Assembly (NCBI GenBank): GCA_027605045.1
Contig: JAQFWX010000011.1
Location: 1,178,001-1,242,000, forward strand
Source of the DNA: Phallus indusiatus
Lineage: Eukaryota > Basidiomycota > Agaricomycetes > Phallales > Phallaceae
Direction: 5' to 3'
Length of the DNA: 64,000 bases
Made by a program: the position numbers and the translations under genes. Each line of letters starts with the position of its first letter. The stretch's first letter is position 1. The notes beneath the pieces are model-generated. The model saw only the letters and a program-made list of their open reading frames with translations. It made no database searches and was not told the origin of the DNA. Positions 40,810 to 53,507 of the stretch are shown one piece after another.

Positions 40810-43179
40810 TCGAGACCACGAACTCCCGCCACTACAAGTGACACTTTCTCAGATCCTGGATCCCTCAGCGATTTAGAATCGGGGTGGACCGATCTCTCTA
40901 GCAATCGTAGCGGAGGTCGCTTGCGCACCTTCTCTATAAATGACGATCCTAGTGATGATGAAAATATGTTCGAAGAAAGACCTGATGAGGAGACGTGGGA
41001 AGGCATACTGCATAGCGATAATGAGCTTGATCAATTTGCGGTGGGAGAAAACACTCTCGTCTCCGAGTACCTTCCAAACTGCCCTCCACTTTCCACGCGG
41101 TCAGTTCCTGCACCGGATGCAGCTGATCTCCAATCCTCAGCGTCCATCATAGCTGTAGAGGATGCCGCCGATTCTAGCTCGTCCTCACAGTGCAGCATTC
41201 GTAGCTCCCGAGCCGCCCTGCGTTTGTCATTTCCTGACCCTCTATCGGATTCACGGGAAGACACCCTATCGCCATGTATCGTTCATGCGAAACTCGATGA
41301 AGGAAACCTTGAGCAAACCGACGGTGCAGATGCATCCAAAGATCATTTCTCGTCTTCGTTTGTAAACGCCAAGGAAGCTGCAGGTGTAGATGACAAGAAT
41401 ATGTCCCCCATCTCTGAAGACGGTTCGTCACCACGATTCGCGATAATTCTATTAGGCTACAATCCCTTACGTTATATCAAATCTTCCTTACTTGATTTTT
41501 TATCAAATGCGGTGGCAACGTCATTGGAGGGTTCGCCCATCCTTTCCAACGATTTGCAACTTTCGCGCACATTTCGTGTTCCTTTACGAAGGAGACTAGT
41601 TCCTGGACAAAATTGCTCGGGTCCAGATGTCGATGATTATATTTTTATTTCTGATCGTACAAACTCTTTAGATGCAGTAAGTATTGTTTCAACGAGGTAC
41701 GTTACACAAAAAGTGTCTTAATTACCCCATATCGCACCAGCGTCCACTAGAAGCTTTGACTTGTCCAACCTTGGTCGTTGTATTCTTACAGCCTCCAAAT
41801 TGTTGCCCTAAATTTCCCGAATTACCGGCGAATGTTAAATTTTTGCCGATACTACTTGACTCGTTAGCTAACGATTCCATTTCGTCTCTTCTGGATCTCT
41901 CCCCTTCTATGTTGTTTGATAGTACCCATTCGGGTATTACTCTTCCTGGTGGCAATTCTTATCACCGAGAAGCTCTACAACAATGCAAAGAGTTAAATAT
42001 TTTAGAGTCGCACATTTATGGTGGTTCACCTGGAGTTCTTACTGTGGAGCAGCTCATCTCGTCCTCCCGTGATTTTTCGACTGCACTCACAGATGCTTTC
42101 TTCCAGAGCAACACCCATGAATCTATCAAAGAGAAATCCTATGGGTCGACTCTGAGACCTATTATGTTTGTATCAATGTCTGTCTCGCTGTTAATCTAGG
42201 GACTAATGCGATTAACTTCAACAGCATCCTTTCTACTATCCTCTTTTCTATTGTTTTCATATTGGCAAACATCATGACTCCACTTCGATCACTTTCTCTG
42301 TACCCAACACGTCATATTCCTATTCAAGGCGAGCTTTTACACCCTTATACAAACTAATCGTACTAAACTTGATCAATCCATACAGATGCCGTTCATACTC
42401 TTCATGTCTCTATGGCAAAGAACATGGCAAAGACTTTAGGAGCTACTATTAGGAGATACGAATTCAAGTCACTTTCGGTCCCCGATCCCACCACGGTTTG
42501 CTTATCGCACACACGCACACACACTTCCAATATAAGGGCCTTTCCTGCCACTTTAGACCCATCCCCACCTATCTTAACCCTTGATCCCCCGCTCATCAAA
42601 GCATTGACACTGGCACCCGCCAAGTCTGTCATCAAGACAATTACAGCCGGCGCTGAGTCGATGACTGGAAAAAGCGACTCACTTGCGATCAGGTTGACGA
42701 GTGCTCTGACCCCCCTATTTGATGCCGTAGGGAACGACATGCGGGATCTATTAGAGGCTATCGATGTGCTTCTACGAGCAGTGAGAAATTTACTCGAAGA
42801 GCAGGTGATACGTGGGTTCGGTGAAATAGTTGACGTTATCAAAGAGCAAGCCAATCATGGGATCAAAGATTTGTCGAACAAGGTCTCAAGCGCGGTTCAT
42901 TCCCTAAGCGAATTGGCGTACTACAGGCATGCTAAAGCCCAGGATAATGCTCGCCAGATGAAGACAACTGGAGAGCATTTTATTAATGTTGCGAAGCAGC
43001 GGTTTGGATCAAGATGGACAAGAGCTCGTAGCAATGCATGCAAAGCATTGAACGGAGGGCTTTCGGCCGGAAGGCTGCTTTTCAATTCGATAGGAGAAGC
43101 CGACTTTAAAGGTGCCCAAGAGCCTCGTCGACAGCGGTGGCAAGATTCGTGGAATCAGAGGGCACAATGCGGCTTTTGA
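40810..43179 (+). CDS. Orphan single-pass membrane protein with amphipathic C-terminal region
   Basis: No family recognised. The likely start is MSRPRTPATTSDTFSDPGSL (40810); an in-frame upstream ATG at 40723 is the alternative. The N-terminal 300 residues are acidic and Ser-rich with one folded-looking block, RFAIILLGYNPLRYIKSSLL. After an intron a second block reads CPTLVVVFLQPPNCCPKFPE and HSGITLPGGNSYHREALQQC. A 65-nt intron (about 42162-42226) then leads to a single hydrophobic helix, ILSTILFSIVFILANIM. A further intron, possibly with a GC donor near 42330, leads to the last exon with MAKNMAKTLGATIRRYEFKS and a long helical part, LFDAVGNDMRDLLEAIDVLL to GLSAGRLLFNS. The order (cytosolic acidic part, one helix, amphipathic helices) resembles proteins at organelle contact or autophagy sites, but that is only a guess. 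Confidence 0.65.
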
Positions 43180-43439
43180 TACAGTCCAATTTGTATATAT
43201 ATAATGTATTCTTTCCAATTGTATCAGTCAAATTCAATGATAGTATTGTTATATTCTCGTTTATTTTATGGAGTGACGTGGGCCATGGCAAAAGGGAAAC
43301 GACTGCGCCGCGGAAGCAAATGCAAATAAATAAAAATCCAAATGTCCAGCGGTCCCTTAAATTTGGCTGCGAGTTGAACACGTCCCCCTCTTGCTTCAAA
43401 AAAAAAACTTCCTCGGGCCTGCATCTTATCAATTTAGTC

Positions 43440-44391
43440 ATGAACCCAGCTATCTCAAATCTTGTTATATCACTCGGTGCAATGCAAAGTAAGAATTTAT
43501 TTACTTTCAAGTATAAGTGGTTCAACTTTGTCGGTTTAGTTGCACGAAGAATTCCATTCGACGACCCCCAAATCCTCACTTACGTGCGGATAGCATACGT
43601 TCTGACGCAGGTCGTTACTCTAGCTGTATACTTCTATACTGCGCGTAAGGTATGAATTTGGGATTTTACCAGCCACGTAACACCACCCCATTGCTAACTG
43701 ACTTGTTGAAGATCCGGACCAAAAATGATCAGACAGTCCTGAAATACGGTAGGTCCCTGTTCTTTTTGGTTTTGAAACATATTATAATCTTTGATTGGAC
43801 AGTGGAACCCGCTAATCCGATGGTGACCTGTTCCTTTCTCTCCGGCTTTCAGTAGAAAGATACTTAAACTCGTTTTGCTATGCTTTAGTCTCCTGACTCA
43901 GGTGGTATCATCACTACAACATATCGTGATTATGATCTGGGCGAAATTTCGAAGTTGGTCAGTGCGATTGCTTTGAGCCGGGAAATGAAAAATATTTATG
44001 TTTCCATATAGTTGAAAGGTGCTTATACTGGAATCGGTAGGTTTTGATTGTGTCGGCAGCAATTTTTTGAATTTTAAATATCTCTTTCAGCCATGATGGC
44101 GTTTTTGCACTTGTACTTGAAGTACACTCAGCCCCTGTTCGTACAGGCCCTCATGGGCTTGAAGAATCTTTACGAAGCAAAACCGGTTGCTATTCATCTT
44201 TTGGGCCAAAAGGCCGAAGGAGAACTCAAGAGACCCTTTAAAGGAGCTCCAAGCTTATTCGGAGGTTTGCATCATGATTTCTTATACGGAGCAAAGTTAA
44301 ACCCCCTTCTATAGGTGCAGGCGCTGCAGCTACTGACAAGGCAGCCATCGAGGAAGCGGAGAAAAAAGTTGGCGGTATCAAAGAAGAATAG
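43440..44391 (+). CDS. PHO88: PHO88/SND3 family ER membrane protein
   Basis: Pho88/Snd3 is part of the SRP-independent (SND) pathway that targets membrane proteins to the ER, and was first found through phosphate-transport effects. The first exon is MNPAISNLVISLGAMQ, the exact kind of start expected, then after an intron ARRIPFDDPQILTYVRIAYV and LTQVVTLAVYFYTARK (membrane segment), IRTKNDQTVLKYVEPANPM, ITTTYRDYDLGEISKLLKGA and MMAFLHLYLKYTQPLFVQAL. The C-terminus has GQKAEGELKRPFKGAPSLFG and an Ala/Lys/Glu-rich tail with stop at 44391. Seven exons, each only 25-200 nt long, with consistent phases. Confidence 0.93.
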
Positions 44392-44572
44392 ACGTTTGTG
44401 TAATAAGGAAGACCAGGGCCAGTTTACTTGTCTGGTGTATATCATAGAAAAACTATTCTATTCGCCTTTTTCGTCTTACCACGGGAAATTATTCTAAAAT
44501 GTGTAGAACAGCGTCATTTAGGCGAAAAGCTCCGTTTTTTTTTCTGGCACGGAACTGGTTATTATTTTTACT

Positions 44573-45172
44573 CTAGCTTGTATCCAAACAAACTCCTTCG
44601 TCCCAAAATCTCACCGATCTAGACAAAGCAAAGGCAGTTAGGATACAAACAACTTAAGTAGCGATTTCAGCCTCGCACTCACTTTGAAGATGAAGTATGC
44701 TTCAACGCTATAGAGTCCCACGACCGCCCATTGCCCATTTTGTAGTATGTCTCTCCAATACGCTGGGCTTCGAGCACGTCGAGTTAATGTGGAGTAAGCG
44801 TCGATCCAAAGTTGAGGGCTTAATGGCGGCTGTAAGCGTTCCGCAACATAGACTTGCTTCATTAACTCTCGAAACACAGCGAAGTTATATGTTAAAGGTT
44901 CCCGGTATGCTGGAAACCAAGCGAATTATTTCCATCTTTTCCACGGAGGAAAAGACCCAGCACTCACAACCCAGCATTCCTGAGAGTTTATCCGCTAATG
45001 GCTTGCTAAAAGTTCTCAATCGTTGAAAGGTGTTACCCGCTTGTCTAGAAGCCAATGCATACGCATTTTGAGCAGATTTCTGGGCTTGCTCGAATGACGA
45101 GCCAGGCGATGACGACGCGAAGCGAGTTTGGAATGGCTTCTTCAGTCGAAAATGAAGGGAATTACGAAGCAT
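44573..45172 (-). CDS. ATP20: Mitochondrial F1Fo ATP synthase subunit g
   Basis: Subunit g sits in the Fo membrane part and is needed for ATP synthase dimers, which shape cristae. The N-terminus MLRNSLHFRLKKPFQTRFAS is a presequence-like basic stretch. After an intron the conserved block follows: FRELMKQVYVAERLQPPLSP, then AYSTLTRRARSPAYWRDILQ and NGQWAVVGLYSVEAYFIFK. A last intron (about 44622-44684) replaces the unspliced ending by IGEILGRRSLFGYKL and a stop at 44573, which is the conserved subunit g terminus with its GxxxG-like membrane region. An in-frame ATG at 45202 would add ten residues; 45172 gives the more typical presequence. Confidence 0.9.
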
Positions 45173-45399
45173 CACCGGAGTTCCTGTTAAAGAATATAGC
45201 AAGGTAATGTCTTCGCGAGAAAGGCGAAGTCTGTTTGCAGACGAACAGGAAAGAATGAGGAAATGCTTTAGCGCACGATGTTAGGCGCTGGAGAGTGCAG
45301 GCGAGTATTATCGATATTTGCTCGTTACTGGTTAGATAATATATATAGTTTATTACAACATGATAAAACTTGACAACGGAGTAAAGAAGAGGTAGTCTA

Positions 45400-47618
45400 T
45401 CATATGGTTTCTTTGAATTTGCTGCTCGTGCTGACAGGACCCGGTCCCGCTTCGCCCTCGTCGGACAGAACTTGTGCTGAAACCCGTCCTCGTCCTTCAG
45501 GTTCACTGGCAGGAGCCTTCTCCAGTTGTCTTTCAGATGGATCGTGAGACACAGCTCCGCCAAAATCATTTGAATCTGGATGAGGCATATCCTCTGTTTG
45601 TTTCTTATCGACCTGTTTAATTTTTTAATTTGTTCACTCGTGAATGATGAAAAACGTTAATCGCTCACAGTAGGTTCTGTGAGATCTTTGCGATGGGAAT
45701 ACGAAGGCGGTACGCTTTCTGCACTCTCATCCACAACAACCGTTGCCACATCGCGAAATGATGACGTTGCACCCCCAGGAATGTCAGCCTCAAAACTGCT
45801 GCCTTCGTCTTCTTCTGCATCCTCTTCTTCGCTGAGATATCCGGCCGCTCTGACGGCCGCCGCAATTGGTCCGCTACGTTCAATTTGCTCACTGGCTACC
45901 AAATAACGAGCCACTAGCATCCTGATATCATTCCACCATTCCATCATTTCGTCGTGACTTCGTGCTCTGAACGTATAGGCATGTTCTCTCCTTGAAAGAA
46001 TGCTGCCTCCACGGATGGTCCCGGTCCCATCCTTCTTGCCTTCTATATGGAATTTGTGAGATTTGTCTCGACCGGCCGATGAAGGAGGTCCCAATGTACA
46101 TGCTGGAAGAAACAGGCTAAAGGTGGGTAACAGCGAAATCCTGGGATCCGAGCTTGAAAACTCGTGCAAATAACCTGCTGCTGTAAGAACATAGAACGAT
46201 TCGCGGTAGCTTCGGGTAAAGCGTTTCTTTCTCTCCAAAAGACCGGTATGAACTGGAATAACACTGGGATCCTCCTTCGAGGGATAGTCAACGGTTTCGG
46301 GATTTCGGAGCGGCGTATCCGGGTCCAGTAAATGATCAGAACGAGCAGCAAAGGAAATCCATTCGCGATCAGGCGTAAGAGCACTCATAGCTAGACTCAT
46401 ATTTCTCCACGTATCTTGAACTTGGCTAGACATGCGAGATTGCCATTCATCAAAAGTTTGCCAAGCAGATTGAATAGACCGAACGATTCCTTCCTCAAAA
46501 TGTGCAGAGTTTTGTTGCATAATAATAATGGATTTTTGTAATGCATTTTCCTCGTTGACCTGTTGACTTGAGTTAACGCTTAGTGTATACGACCGATGAT
46601 TGTACGCACCTGCTTCTGCAACTGTCGGTTCACTTGCATAGCCGCAATGTAACTAGTTAGAATGTGAATTTGCCTATCTTTCTTTTTGATTCGAGAAAGA
46701 TTACATACGGATCTTCCTTTGCACCAACCGTCATAGGCGTGTTTTTATACTGAAGGATGCTCTTCTGTAAATCAGCGACTAGTTTGGCAGAGAGTTCTCG
46801 TTCCTTGGCAACATTTCCTGCCAGTTTGCCGGTATCGTTTTGAATATTCTTATATTTTTGGTTGGATGAAAGAAGTAAGGGACGTCAGATATGATTACTT
46901 ACTTTGATGTGAGCTTTGATTTCCAGCCGCAATTTTTGAAGATGTTGCACAATAGATCCATCAATAGTTCGACCCAAATTAGCATGATGATCAGACATAA
47001 TGCGAGTTTTATCTCGAATTCCATAATATATGTCCTGTATCCCGTCTTCACCGAGGAATTGATTACCCGCTCGGAATGGCACTTGAATGACGGATGCTAG
47101 TTTAGTCAACTCTCTAGCAGTATTATTTTCGATGTCCGCAATACCCTGAATGTTGAGGTGGGTGATGTCAGAAAAGACGGACGAGGAAGTAAAGTATTTA
47201 TGGAAGCCGTATGTACCTCATAGTATGCGATTAGCTGTTTGACGATGGCTTTCCAAGCTACAAAACGCTATACAGAGGGACCGTGTGAGAAGATGAATAA
47301 AAAAAGAAAGCAGATCCGGAACAAAACCTCAATTAGGATATCACTTGGACGCAAATCATGGGGGGCGACGTTCTTTTTAATAAGTGATTGGTTTCTACTC
47401 AAGGTTGAAGCCGGTTTTGAAGCGCGGGAGATGGACGTTGCACGAGAAAGAGTTCCGTCGCCGCGGTCGTGATTCATGTTAGAGAAGAAAGAGGTCAAGC
47501 TGGGAAGAAAATGGGCTGAATGTAGTTCTGAACCACCACGGGTAAGAGGATGCTTATAGTGATTATAAGGAGGGGGCAGGGCAACGACGTCATAACTTGT
47601 GTCGGAGACCCCACGCAC
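45400..47618 (-). CDS. SLM1/2-like protein: F-BAR-like coiled region plus PH domain
   Basis: Yeast Slm1/Slm2 bind PI(4,5)P2 at eisosomes and carry TORC2 signals. The N-terminal exon has MNHDRGDGTLSRATSISRAS and HDLRPSDILIE, then AWKAIVKQLIAYYEGIADIE, FLGEDGIQDIYYGIRDKTRI and a long helical region through QQNSAHFEEGIVRSIQSAWQ (BAR-like). The PH domain starts near VIPVHTGLLERKKRFTRSYR, with YVLTAAGYLHEF and REHAYTFRARSHDEMMEWWN. The tail has PPSYSHRKDLTEPT and after an intron VDKKQTEDMPHPDSNDFGGA to KFKETI. The start may be 47476 (MNHDRG) or 47618; the longer one is listed. Seven exons. Confidence 0.82.
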
Positions 47619-47958
47619 TGCTGACTAATCAATATGACACCGTAATGAATGAGTTTGTGATTTGGATACGGAGGAGCCAAGTTAGACTTTTTTGTCATCA
47701 TGTCATTATCATACTTTAGATATATGTACTTTTTACTTACCAATTGTCTTTCTTTCTTGAATTGGAGGCAGTTCTCCCAGTCTTGTTATCATTTATCGCG
47801 GGAAATCTGTCCCAGAAAAGGAATAACAGTCTCAGGCTTAGGTAACCAGCCATATGTCGGTATAAAAATCAGCCCTTCGTCTCCCCGTCTCCCCCCGCAG
47901 GTTTATTGCGTCTTTTTGTCTTCTCTCATCTTCCACCTTCTTCTCTGTCGTCCTCCCA

Positions 47959-48808
47959 ATGGCCCCCAAAGTAAGACAGACTCTCACTCTCGTTATTCTT
48001 TGTTGCTAACCTGCACGTCTGGTTTGCGACAAAAGGTAGCTATCATTTTCTACTCAATGTATGGTCATATCGCCACTAGTATGTACATTTTTTTGAACTG
48101 AAGCATCAACTGAGCTCTCGTCGAAAATAGTGGCACAGTCTGTGAAAGCTGGCGTTGAGGCTGCAGGCGGTGAGGCTAAAATCTACCAGTGAGTATATGC
48201 AATCAAGAGTGCCCCAAGACTGAGTGATTAAACCAATACCATGCATATAGAATCCCTGAAACACTTCCACAAGAAGTTTTGACCAAGATGCACGCCCCCG
48301 CCAAACATGATTATCCCGTCATTAATCCTGGTGACCTGACACAATTCGACGCCTTTTTGTTCGGTATCCCTACTCGTTATGGTAATTTCCCGGCACAATG
48401 GAAAGCATTTTGGGACGCGACAGGTCAGCTTTGGGCTACAGGTGCCCTGTATGGCAAATATGCCGGTGTGTTCGTTTCTACTGGTACACTCGGTGGGGGT
48501 CAAGAAACCACTGTCCTGCAAGCCGTCGGAACACTAGCCCACCATGGAATGAATTTCGTCCCCCTTGGTTATAGACACACAATGTCATTGATCGCCAGAC
48601 TTGATGAAGTTCATGGTGGCAGCCCGTGGGGCGCTGGCACCTTTGCTGTAAGCTATTCTACCATGATTTACATAGGATTTTGCTAATACGGGCTCGTCAA
48701 TATTAGGGTGCAGATGGCTCTCGTCATCCTAGTCAATTAGAACTCGAATTAGCGACAATTCAAGGGAAAACGTTTTACGAAACTGTTTCCAAAGTCAAAT
48801 TCGACTGA
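47959..48808 (+). CDS. WrbA-type NAD(P)H:quinone oxidoreductase (flavodoxin fold)
   Basis: FMN enzymes of this family reduce quinones by two electrons and protect against quinone redox cycling. Fungal members (yeast Pst2/Ycp4, S. pombe Obr1) sit at eisosomes, and wood-decay fungi induce them during lignin breakdown. The spliced protein begins [20 protein letters not shown], has [40 protein letters not shown], the FMN-contact region [20 protein letters not shown] and [20 protein letters not shown], then [20 protein letters not shown] and a stop at 48808. Four introns. Length of about 205 residues is normal for the family. Confidence 0.93.
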
Positions 48809-49464
48809 AAATGGAGAGCTGAATAACAGTGACGCGCGTTTTTCTTTTCACACGTGTACACATGTACATTACCTTTCAATCAGTAGGAACAAGACAACGA
48901 ATGATTATGATACATTTACGTATATAAATATGTCAGATCAAAAATGCAAAGGACGTGAGAACTAGAACGGGTCGGGTTTGTGATAAGACACGCGAAGAAC
49001 CAATCAGTTACAGGCTTACAGCCGTACCTTCCACCTTGTTGCGATTACAATAACTTGCTTGACTATCGTCAGTAATCCACGGTCCTCCCTTGAAGTCTGC
49101 TATCCCACAAAAAAGTTAGAAAAATATATACTCAATAGATCCCGAAGCTCTAATGCGATTCCCGAAGTTGCTTGTCGGACGCAAGTAGTGACGGTGTGAC
49201 GTCATCCACATTCACGCTGTATGACGTTCATTTGGCAACTAGTAAAGACTTCTTATAATATTCATGGCGGGTCAAAGTTTTTTTTTCATGCATTGCCGTT
49301 TGCTTATGGCCTTCTCCATATCTTCCTCTTATATAGGGATAAAACTACCACTTGCATAATTCCATTCGAGTCCTTCCAGTGGTCTTTCATTTGTCTCTTT
49401 CTTACTTCTCCCATTTCTGTTTGAGTACCTCCACCCACCTCCTGTGCTTGCATGTCTCTTAAGA
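48809..49464. promoter_or_regulatory. Intergenic region upstream of the sugar transporter
   Basis: About 650 bp between co-directional genes. It contains an ACACGTGT palindrome near 48850 and several short T-rich runs (49277-49290) but no gene. The 49380-49440 stretch is pyrimidine-rich, as expected just upstream of a fungal start codon. Confidence 0.4.
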
Positions 49465-52194
49465 ATGTCAGAGTCAACACTTCACTCTGCTATCATAAAT
49501 CCTCCTCCTGAAACACGTCCAAAACGCGACAATTTACACGACCAACCACACGAACACGAGCACGATTCGACGACGGCGCATGACCCTAGCGACGTTGAGG
49601 ACGATCATGACGATCATGTTATCGAAGAAGGGAATAAGACCAATAAGAAAAAGCTTATGAGCGTGTATGTCATCTGGTTCTTTTTCGATTTTGTTGGAGA
49701 AGCCCATTTATACTAACGACAACAGTAAAGGCGTTCCTATAGGTATTGTGTCCATCGAATTGGCAGTTTTAGCTTCAATGGGCGGGTTCATCTTTGGTGT
49801 ACGACTTTCTTTTTTCTTCCAAAGATTTTTCAGGTTCTTCATGCTTCTTTGTAGTACGATACCGGCCAAATATCCGACATCCTGCTCATGGACCACTTCC
49901 TCGTATCCTTTGCCACATGCAAAACACCAGGCGTCGCATCAACTTGTCTATTTAAAACCTCGATTGAAGGTAATGTGTTGGCCACTACGCTGCCATTTCC
50001 TTTTAGACTCTGATGTATCCTAAACAGGGTTGATTGTCGGTTTGTTAAGTATCGGGACTCTCTTTGGGACGTTACTGGGTGCTCCGTATGTTTCTTTTTT
50101 CTCATTTTTTCTGGTCTGGCTCTATAATAAGATTTGTTCGGACAACCCGACCAGTCTTGCGGATATGTTCGGTCGTCGTCGAGCGATTGCCATTGAATGT
50201 GTAGTCTTCACAATTGGAATTATTATTCAGTTGGCTTCTATAACCGCCTGGTATCAATTCGCAAGTATGTCTTCTAATCTTGTTTTATACTAGTACTTTG
50301 TTAAACTGACGTTCCCGTTCAGTTGGTCGACTCATTGCTGGGTTAGGTGTTGGTGGATTAAGTTCCGCTGTACCTATGGTTCGTTTTTCTTTGAAAGACC
50401 TGCTGTTGTATTGTTAACTGGCACAGTATCAAGCCGAAACTGCTCCTCCTCAAATTCGTGGTACCTTAACGGGAACATATCAACGTACGATTCGGAGGAA
50501 AAATTACACTTTTTTATTAGTCAATTCAGTGCTCCTCATACTCGATTATTCTAAACTTTTTAGTTTTCATTACTTTTGGTATTTTAGTAGCCTATGCTAT
50601 ATCCATCGGAACGCGCGATCTTGCAGACGGCATATCCTGGCGTCTCGTCGTCGGTATCAGTATTGTTTGGGCTGCTATCCTATGTTTCGGTATTTTGACT
50701 ATGCCCGAATCTCCTCGGTCAGTTCAAGCCCAACCTTTTTCAAAGCTGTTCAGTATTTGGTTGGTAATACGAATTTAGGTGGCTTGCTGCTCATGGAGAA
50801 TGGGACAAGTGCGCTCGTTCTGTTGCCCGGCTTAGTGGCATCTCAACGAAAAAGGCACTCACGACGCGTTCTGTTAAACGTGAATTAAGGGAGATTAGAC
50901 AAAGTATTGAAGCTGATAAAGCTATGGCAAAGGTTAATTTCGCTTTATATCTTGCTTTCTTTCTGAACTACATTCAAACGATTCATCGCTTTTCTTTTTC
51001 TAGGCAACTTGGATTGAATGCTTCAGAGGCAGGAACAAATTGCGCTATCGTACCCTTCTCGGCATGTCTTTGCAGAGTTATCAACAGCTTACCGGGGCTA
51101 ATTATTTGTAAGTACTTTCAAACCAAAAATCACGGCAGTGTTCGACTTTAACAACCCTGACGCATATTTGTTTCTCTTTTGTCACAGCTTTTATTACGGT
51201 GCGACTATTTTCAAAGGCGTCGGCATATCGGATTCTTTCGTCAGTCAACTCATTCTAGGAGGTGTCAATTTTGGGTGCACATTCTTGGGGTTGTACGTCA
51301 TGGAAAAGGTACAATATATATCTTCATCATCTTTATAACATATATTAATGACGATGTTTCTTTTTTCTTTCTACATAAGTTCGGTCGTCGTAAGCCCCTT
51401 ATTTTCGGTGGACTCTGGCAATCTCTGTGGTTGTTCGTTTTCGCCGCTGCCGGAACGGCTAAAGACCCAATGACTCACGGGAGTATTGGAGCTTTGATGA
51501 TTGTTTCTGCTTGCTTGTTCATTCTTGGCTACGCCAGCACCTGGGCACCGTATGTGTTTTTTTTTTGAAGAACTGTTTTTGTTCAACTTTTTTCTGCGTG
51601 CAGGGGTGTGTGGATTATCGTTGGAGAAACGTTTCCTACCCGGTCTAGAGCTAAGCAGGTTGCGTTGGCTACATCTTGTAATTGGCTTTTCGTATGTTTC
51701 GATATCTTTTATGGTCGCCTTGTTATTTTAATTGATGCATATCTGGATAGAACTTTTTGTTAGCTTTTTTCACCCCTTTTATCACCCGCGATATCCAATT
51801 CCGATACGGGTTCGTCTTTGCGGGCAAGTTTTGTTCATGTTGCTCTGGATAAATGTTTTCATTAACATAATATCTTGCATGTGTCTAGCTTGTAACCTAG
51901 CTGGCTCGAGTATGTTCCTTTTCAAACTTGTTCACCCGCATATATAGTGCTCAAATCTCTCTCTTTGTCAGTAACTACCGCCGTATTTCTGTACGAGCCC
52001 GCCGGACTGAGTTTGGAAGAAGTTGACATGGTATGTGTCGTATTTCGTCTTACCATCTGTAAGTGCGTTCGACTGAGCTTTTTCAGATGTACAACGATCC
52101 AAATACTCATGCATGGAACTCTGGTAGCTGGAAAGATCGGAATTGGGAACTGTTGAATAACGGGAATAATGGGAATAACGGGGTCCCAGATTGA
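49465..52194 (+). CDS. MFS sugar transporter (hexose-transporter type)
   Basis: Twelve-helix proton or facilitative sugar carrier of the plasma membrane. A hydrophilic, His/Asp-rich N-terminus (MSESTLHSAIINPPPETRPK) precedes the first helix: GIVSIELAVLASMGGFIFGY, then DTGQISDILLMDHF. The family signatures are SLADMFGRRRAIAIECVVFT (loop 2-3), GLGVGGLSSAVPMYQAETAP, RGTLTGTYQ, PESPRWLAAHGEWDKCARSV, SYQQLTGANYFFYYGATIFK, FGRRKPLIFGGLWQSLWLFV and ETFPTRSRAKQVALATSCNW. The end reads EEVDMMYNDPNTHAWNSGSW and NGNNGNNGVPD. About fifteen short introns; phases agree wherever checked (for example FGGT-junction YDTG at 49798/49858). Substrate cannot be told from sequence. Confidence 0.9.
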
Positions 52195-52759
52195 TATATG
52201 AAAGGTGCGAGGGGATGAACGGAAAACGCGTAGGAGACAATCCTCTCGTGTGCACGATAGGAATCGAGACCTACGAGAAGAACAAGCAAAACGCAGGGGA
52301 TGCAGGAAGAACGAACAGGAGGGAACGAAAGCTAATAAACCATAGCAACAAAGATTGTGCAGCTGTTATTGTAGCCATTGTGCAGTCGAAAGCAATAAGT
52401 CCCCGAAGAGAGGTATGTAGGAAAAAGAGAAAGAAATTGAAAGAACAAACTGAGCTTGCAATGTAGATTAAAGGGCGACAAGAATTGGTTATGGATGGTG
52501 AAATGTATGTTCGTTGTGGTTGTGGCAATGAGTTGGGAAAAGAAACAGTGTGTTAAATAAGGATGAGATAGCAAATTCTGTAATGATTTATAAAGTTTAA
52601 TTGTGTGAGGTGTATACTTGCATTATTGATACTAGAGATTACAGTTTCGCAAGCACACGCGTTCATACATGACTATTACCAATTTTGTATACGCCCTTTT
52701 TACTTGTTTACAAAAAAAAAACACAAAGCATAAATTTGATGCGACACATGTCGAAAGGA
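52195..52759. other. Intergenic region between convergent genes
   Basis: About 565 bp between the stops of the sugar transporter and the TMEM14 gene. Open frames here are short and lack conserved features. Nothing else seen. Confidence 0.4.
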
Positions 52760-53345
52760 TTAATAGTTGCGCAGAGCGTAATACGTTTTGAAGTAATATA
52801 TTCCTGCGCTTGCAGATGCAACAGTTAGAGTGAGCGGGATAGGTCCCTTGGCTGCTCTAGGAAGGAAGACAGGAGGAGAACACCAGAGGCAGCTAATAAA
52901 TAATGAGTTCATACGCGTGTCTACTGAAGATCAGGAATAGACGGTAATACCAAGTGCTCCTTCGATACCGTTATGGGTTCCTGACCGAATACGAGATGCA
53001 CTCCAGAGATACAAGGCACCGACACTAGATCATAGAAAAAGGATCTTGACAGGTTTTATCACAAGGTGTGGACGCACGAACCTTACACCAGCTACGAGGG
53101 ACGGAATGGATCGAGTGCGAACAAAGCCGGTTATACCACCGACCAAACAGAGCGTTCCAACCGCATATGCAGGATAGGCAGACTGATGAACAGCATAGTG
53201 AACAAAAAAATGCAGGGAATCTATTGAGAAACTGAACGAACCATTATTGTGAGATGTGGTGGTGTTTACAAAGGTTTCAATCTTACAAGTCGTGGTCGCG
53301 TGCCGTGAGAGCCGCGACTGCTGGCGTAACTGGCTATACACTCAT
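52760..53345 (-). CDS. TMEM14 family small membrane protein
   Basis: TMEM14 proteins are small four-helix proteins; animal TMEM14C moves protoporphyrinogen IX in mitochondria. Conserved exons read SAYPAYAVGTLCLVGGITGF, then VRTRSIPSLVAGV, LYLWSASRIRSGTHNGIEGA, RAAKGPIPLTLTVASASAGI and YYFKTYYALRNY with stop at 52760. The start is uncertain: the most family-like model joins a two-codon first exon (Met-Ser at 53340-53345) to SAYPAYAVG through an intron of about 165 nt, since TMEM14 proteins normally begin only a few residues before this helix. Residue length (about 110) fits the family. Confidence 0.75.
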
Positions 53346-53507
53346 GCCGTGACGGATGTTCGAATTTCCTAGTGGTGGGAGCCAGTGCTTACATGATGCA
53401 TGTGATTCGAACTTGAAATGAGTACGTGGATGTGTCAGAATGCTTTGTTTTACATATTGGTTAGCTAGCAAAGACATTATTAGTTGAATACATAAGATCT
53501 GCTTCCG

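Noticed and set aside
45162..45569. 135-codon minus-strand ORF over the ATP20/SLM boundary
   Set aside because: It is another frame of the last SLM-like exon and the ATP20 leader; the ATP20 start and the SLM end explain the region.
53350..53430. TTCGAAT words suggesting a tRNA T-arm
   Set aside because: No matching acceptor, D or anticodon stems could be drawn around them on either strand.
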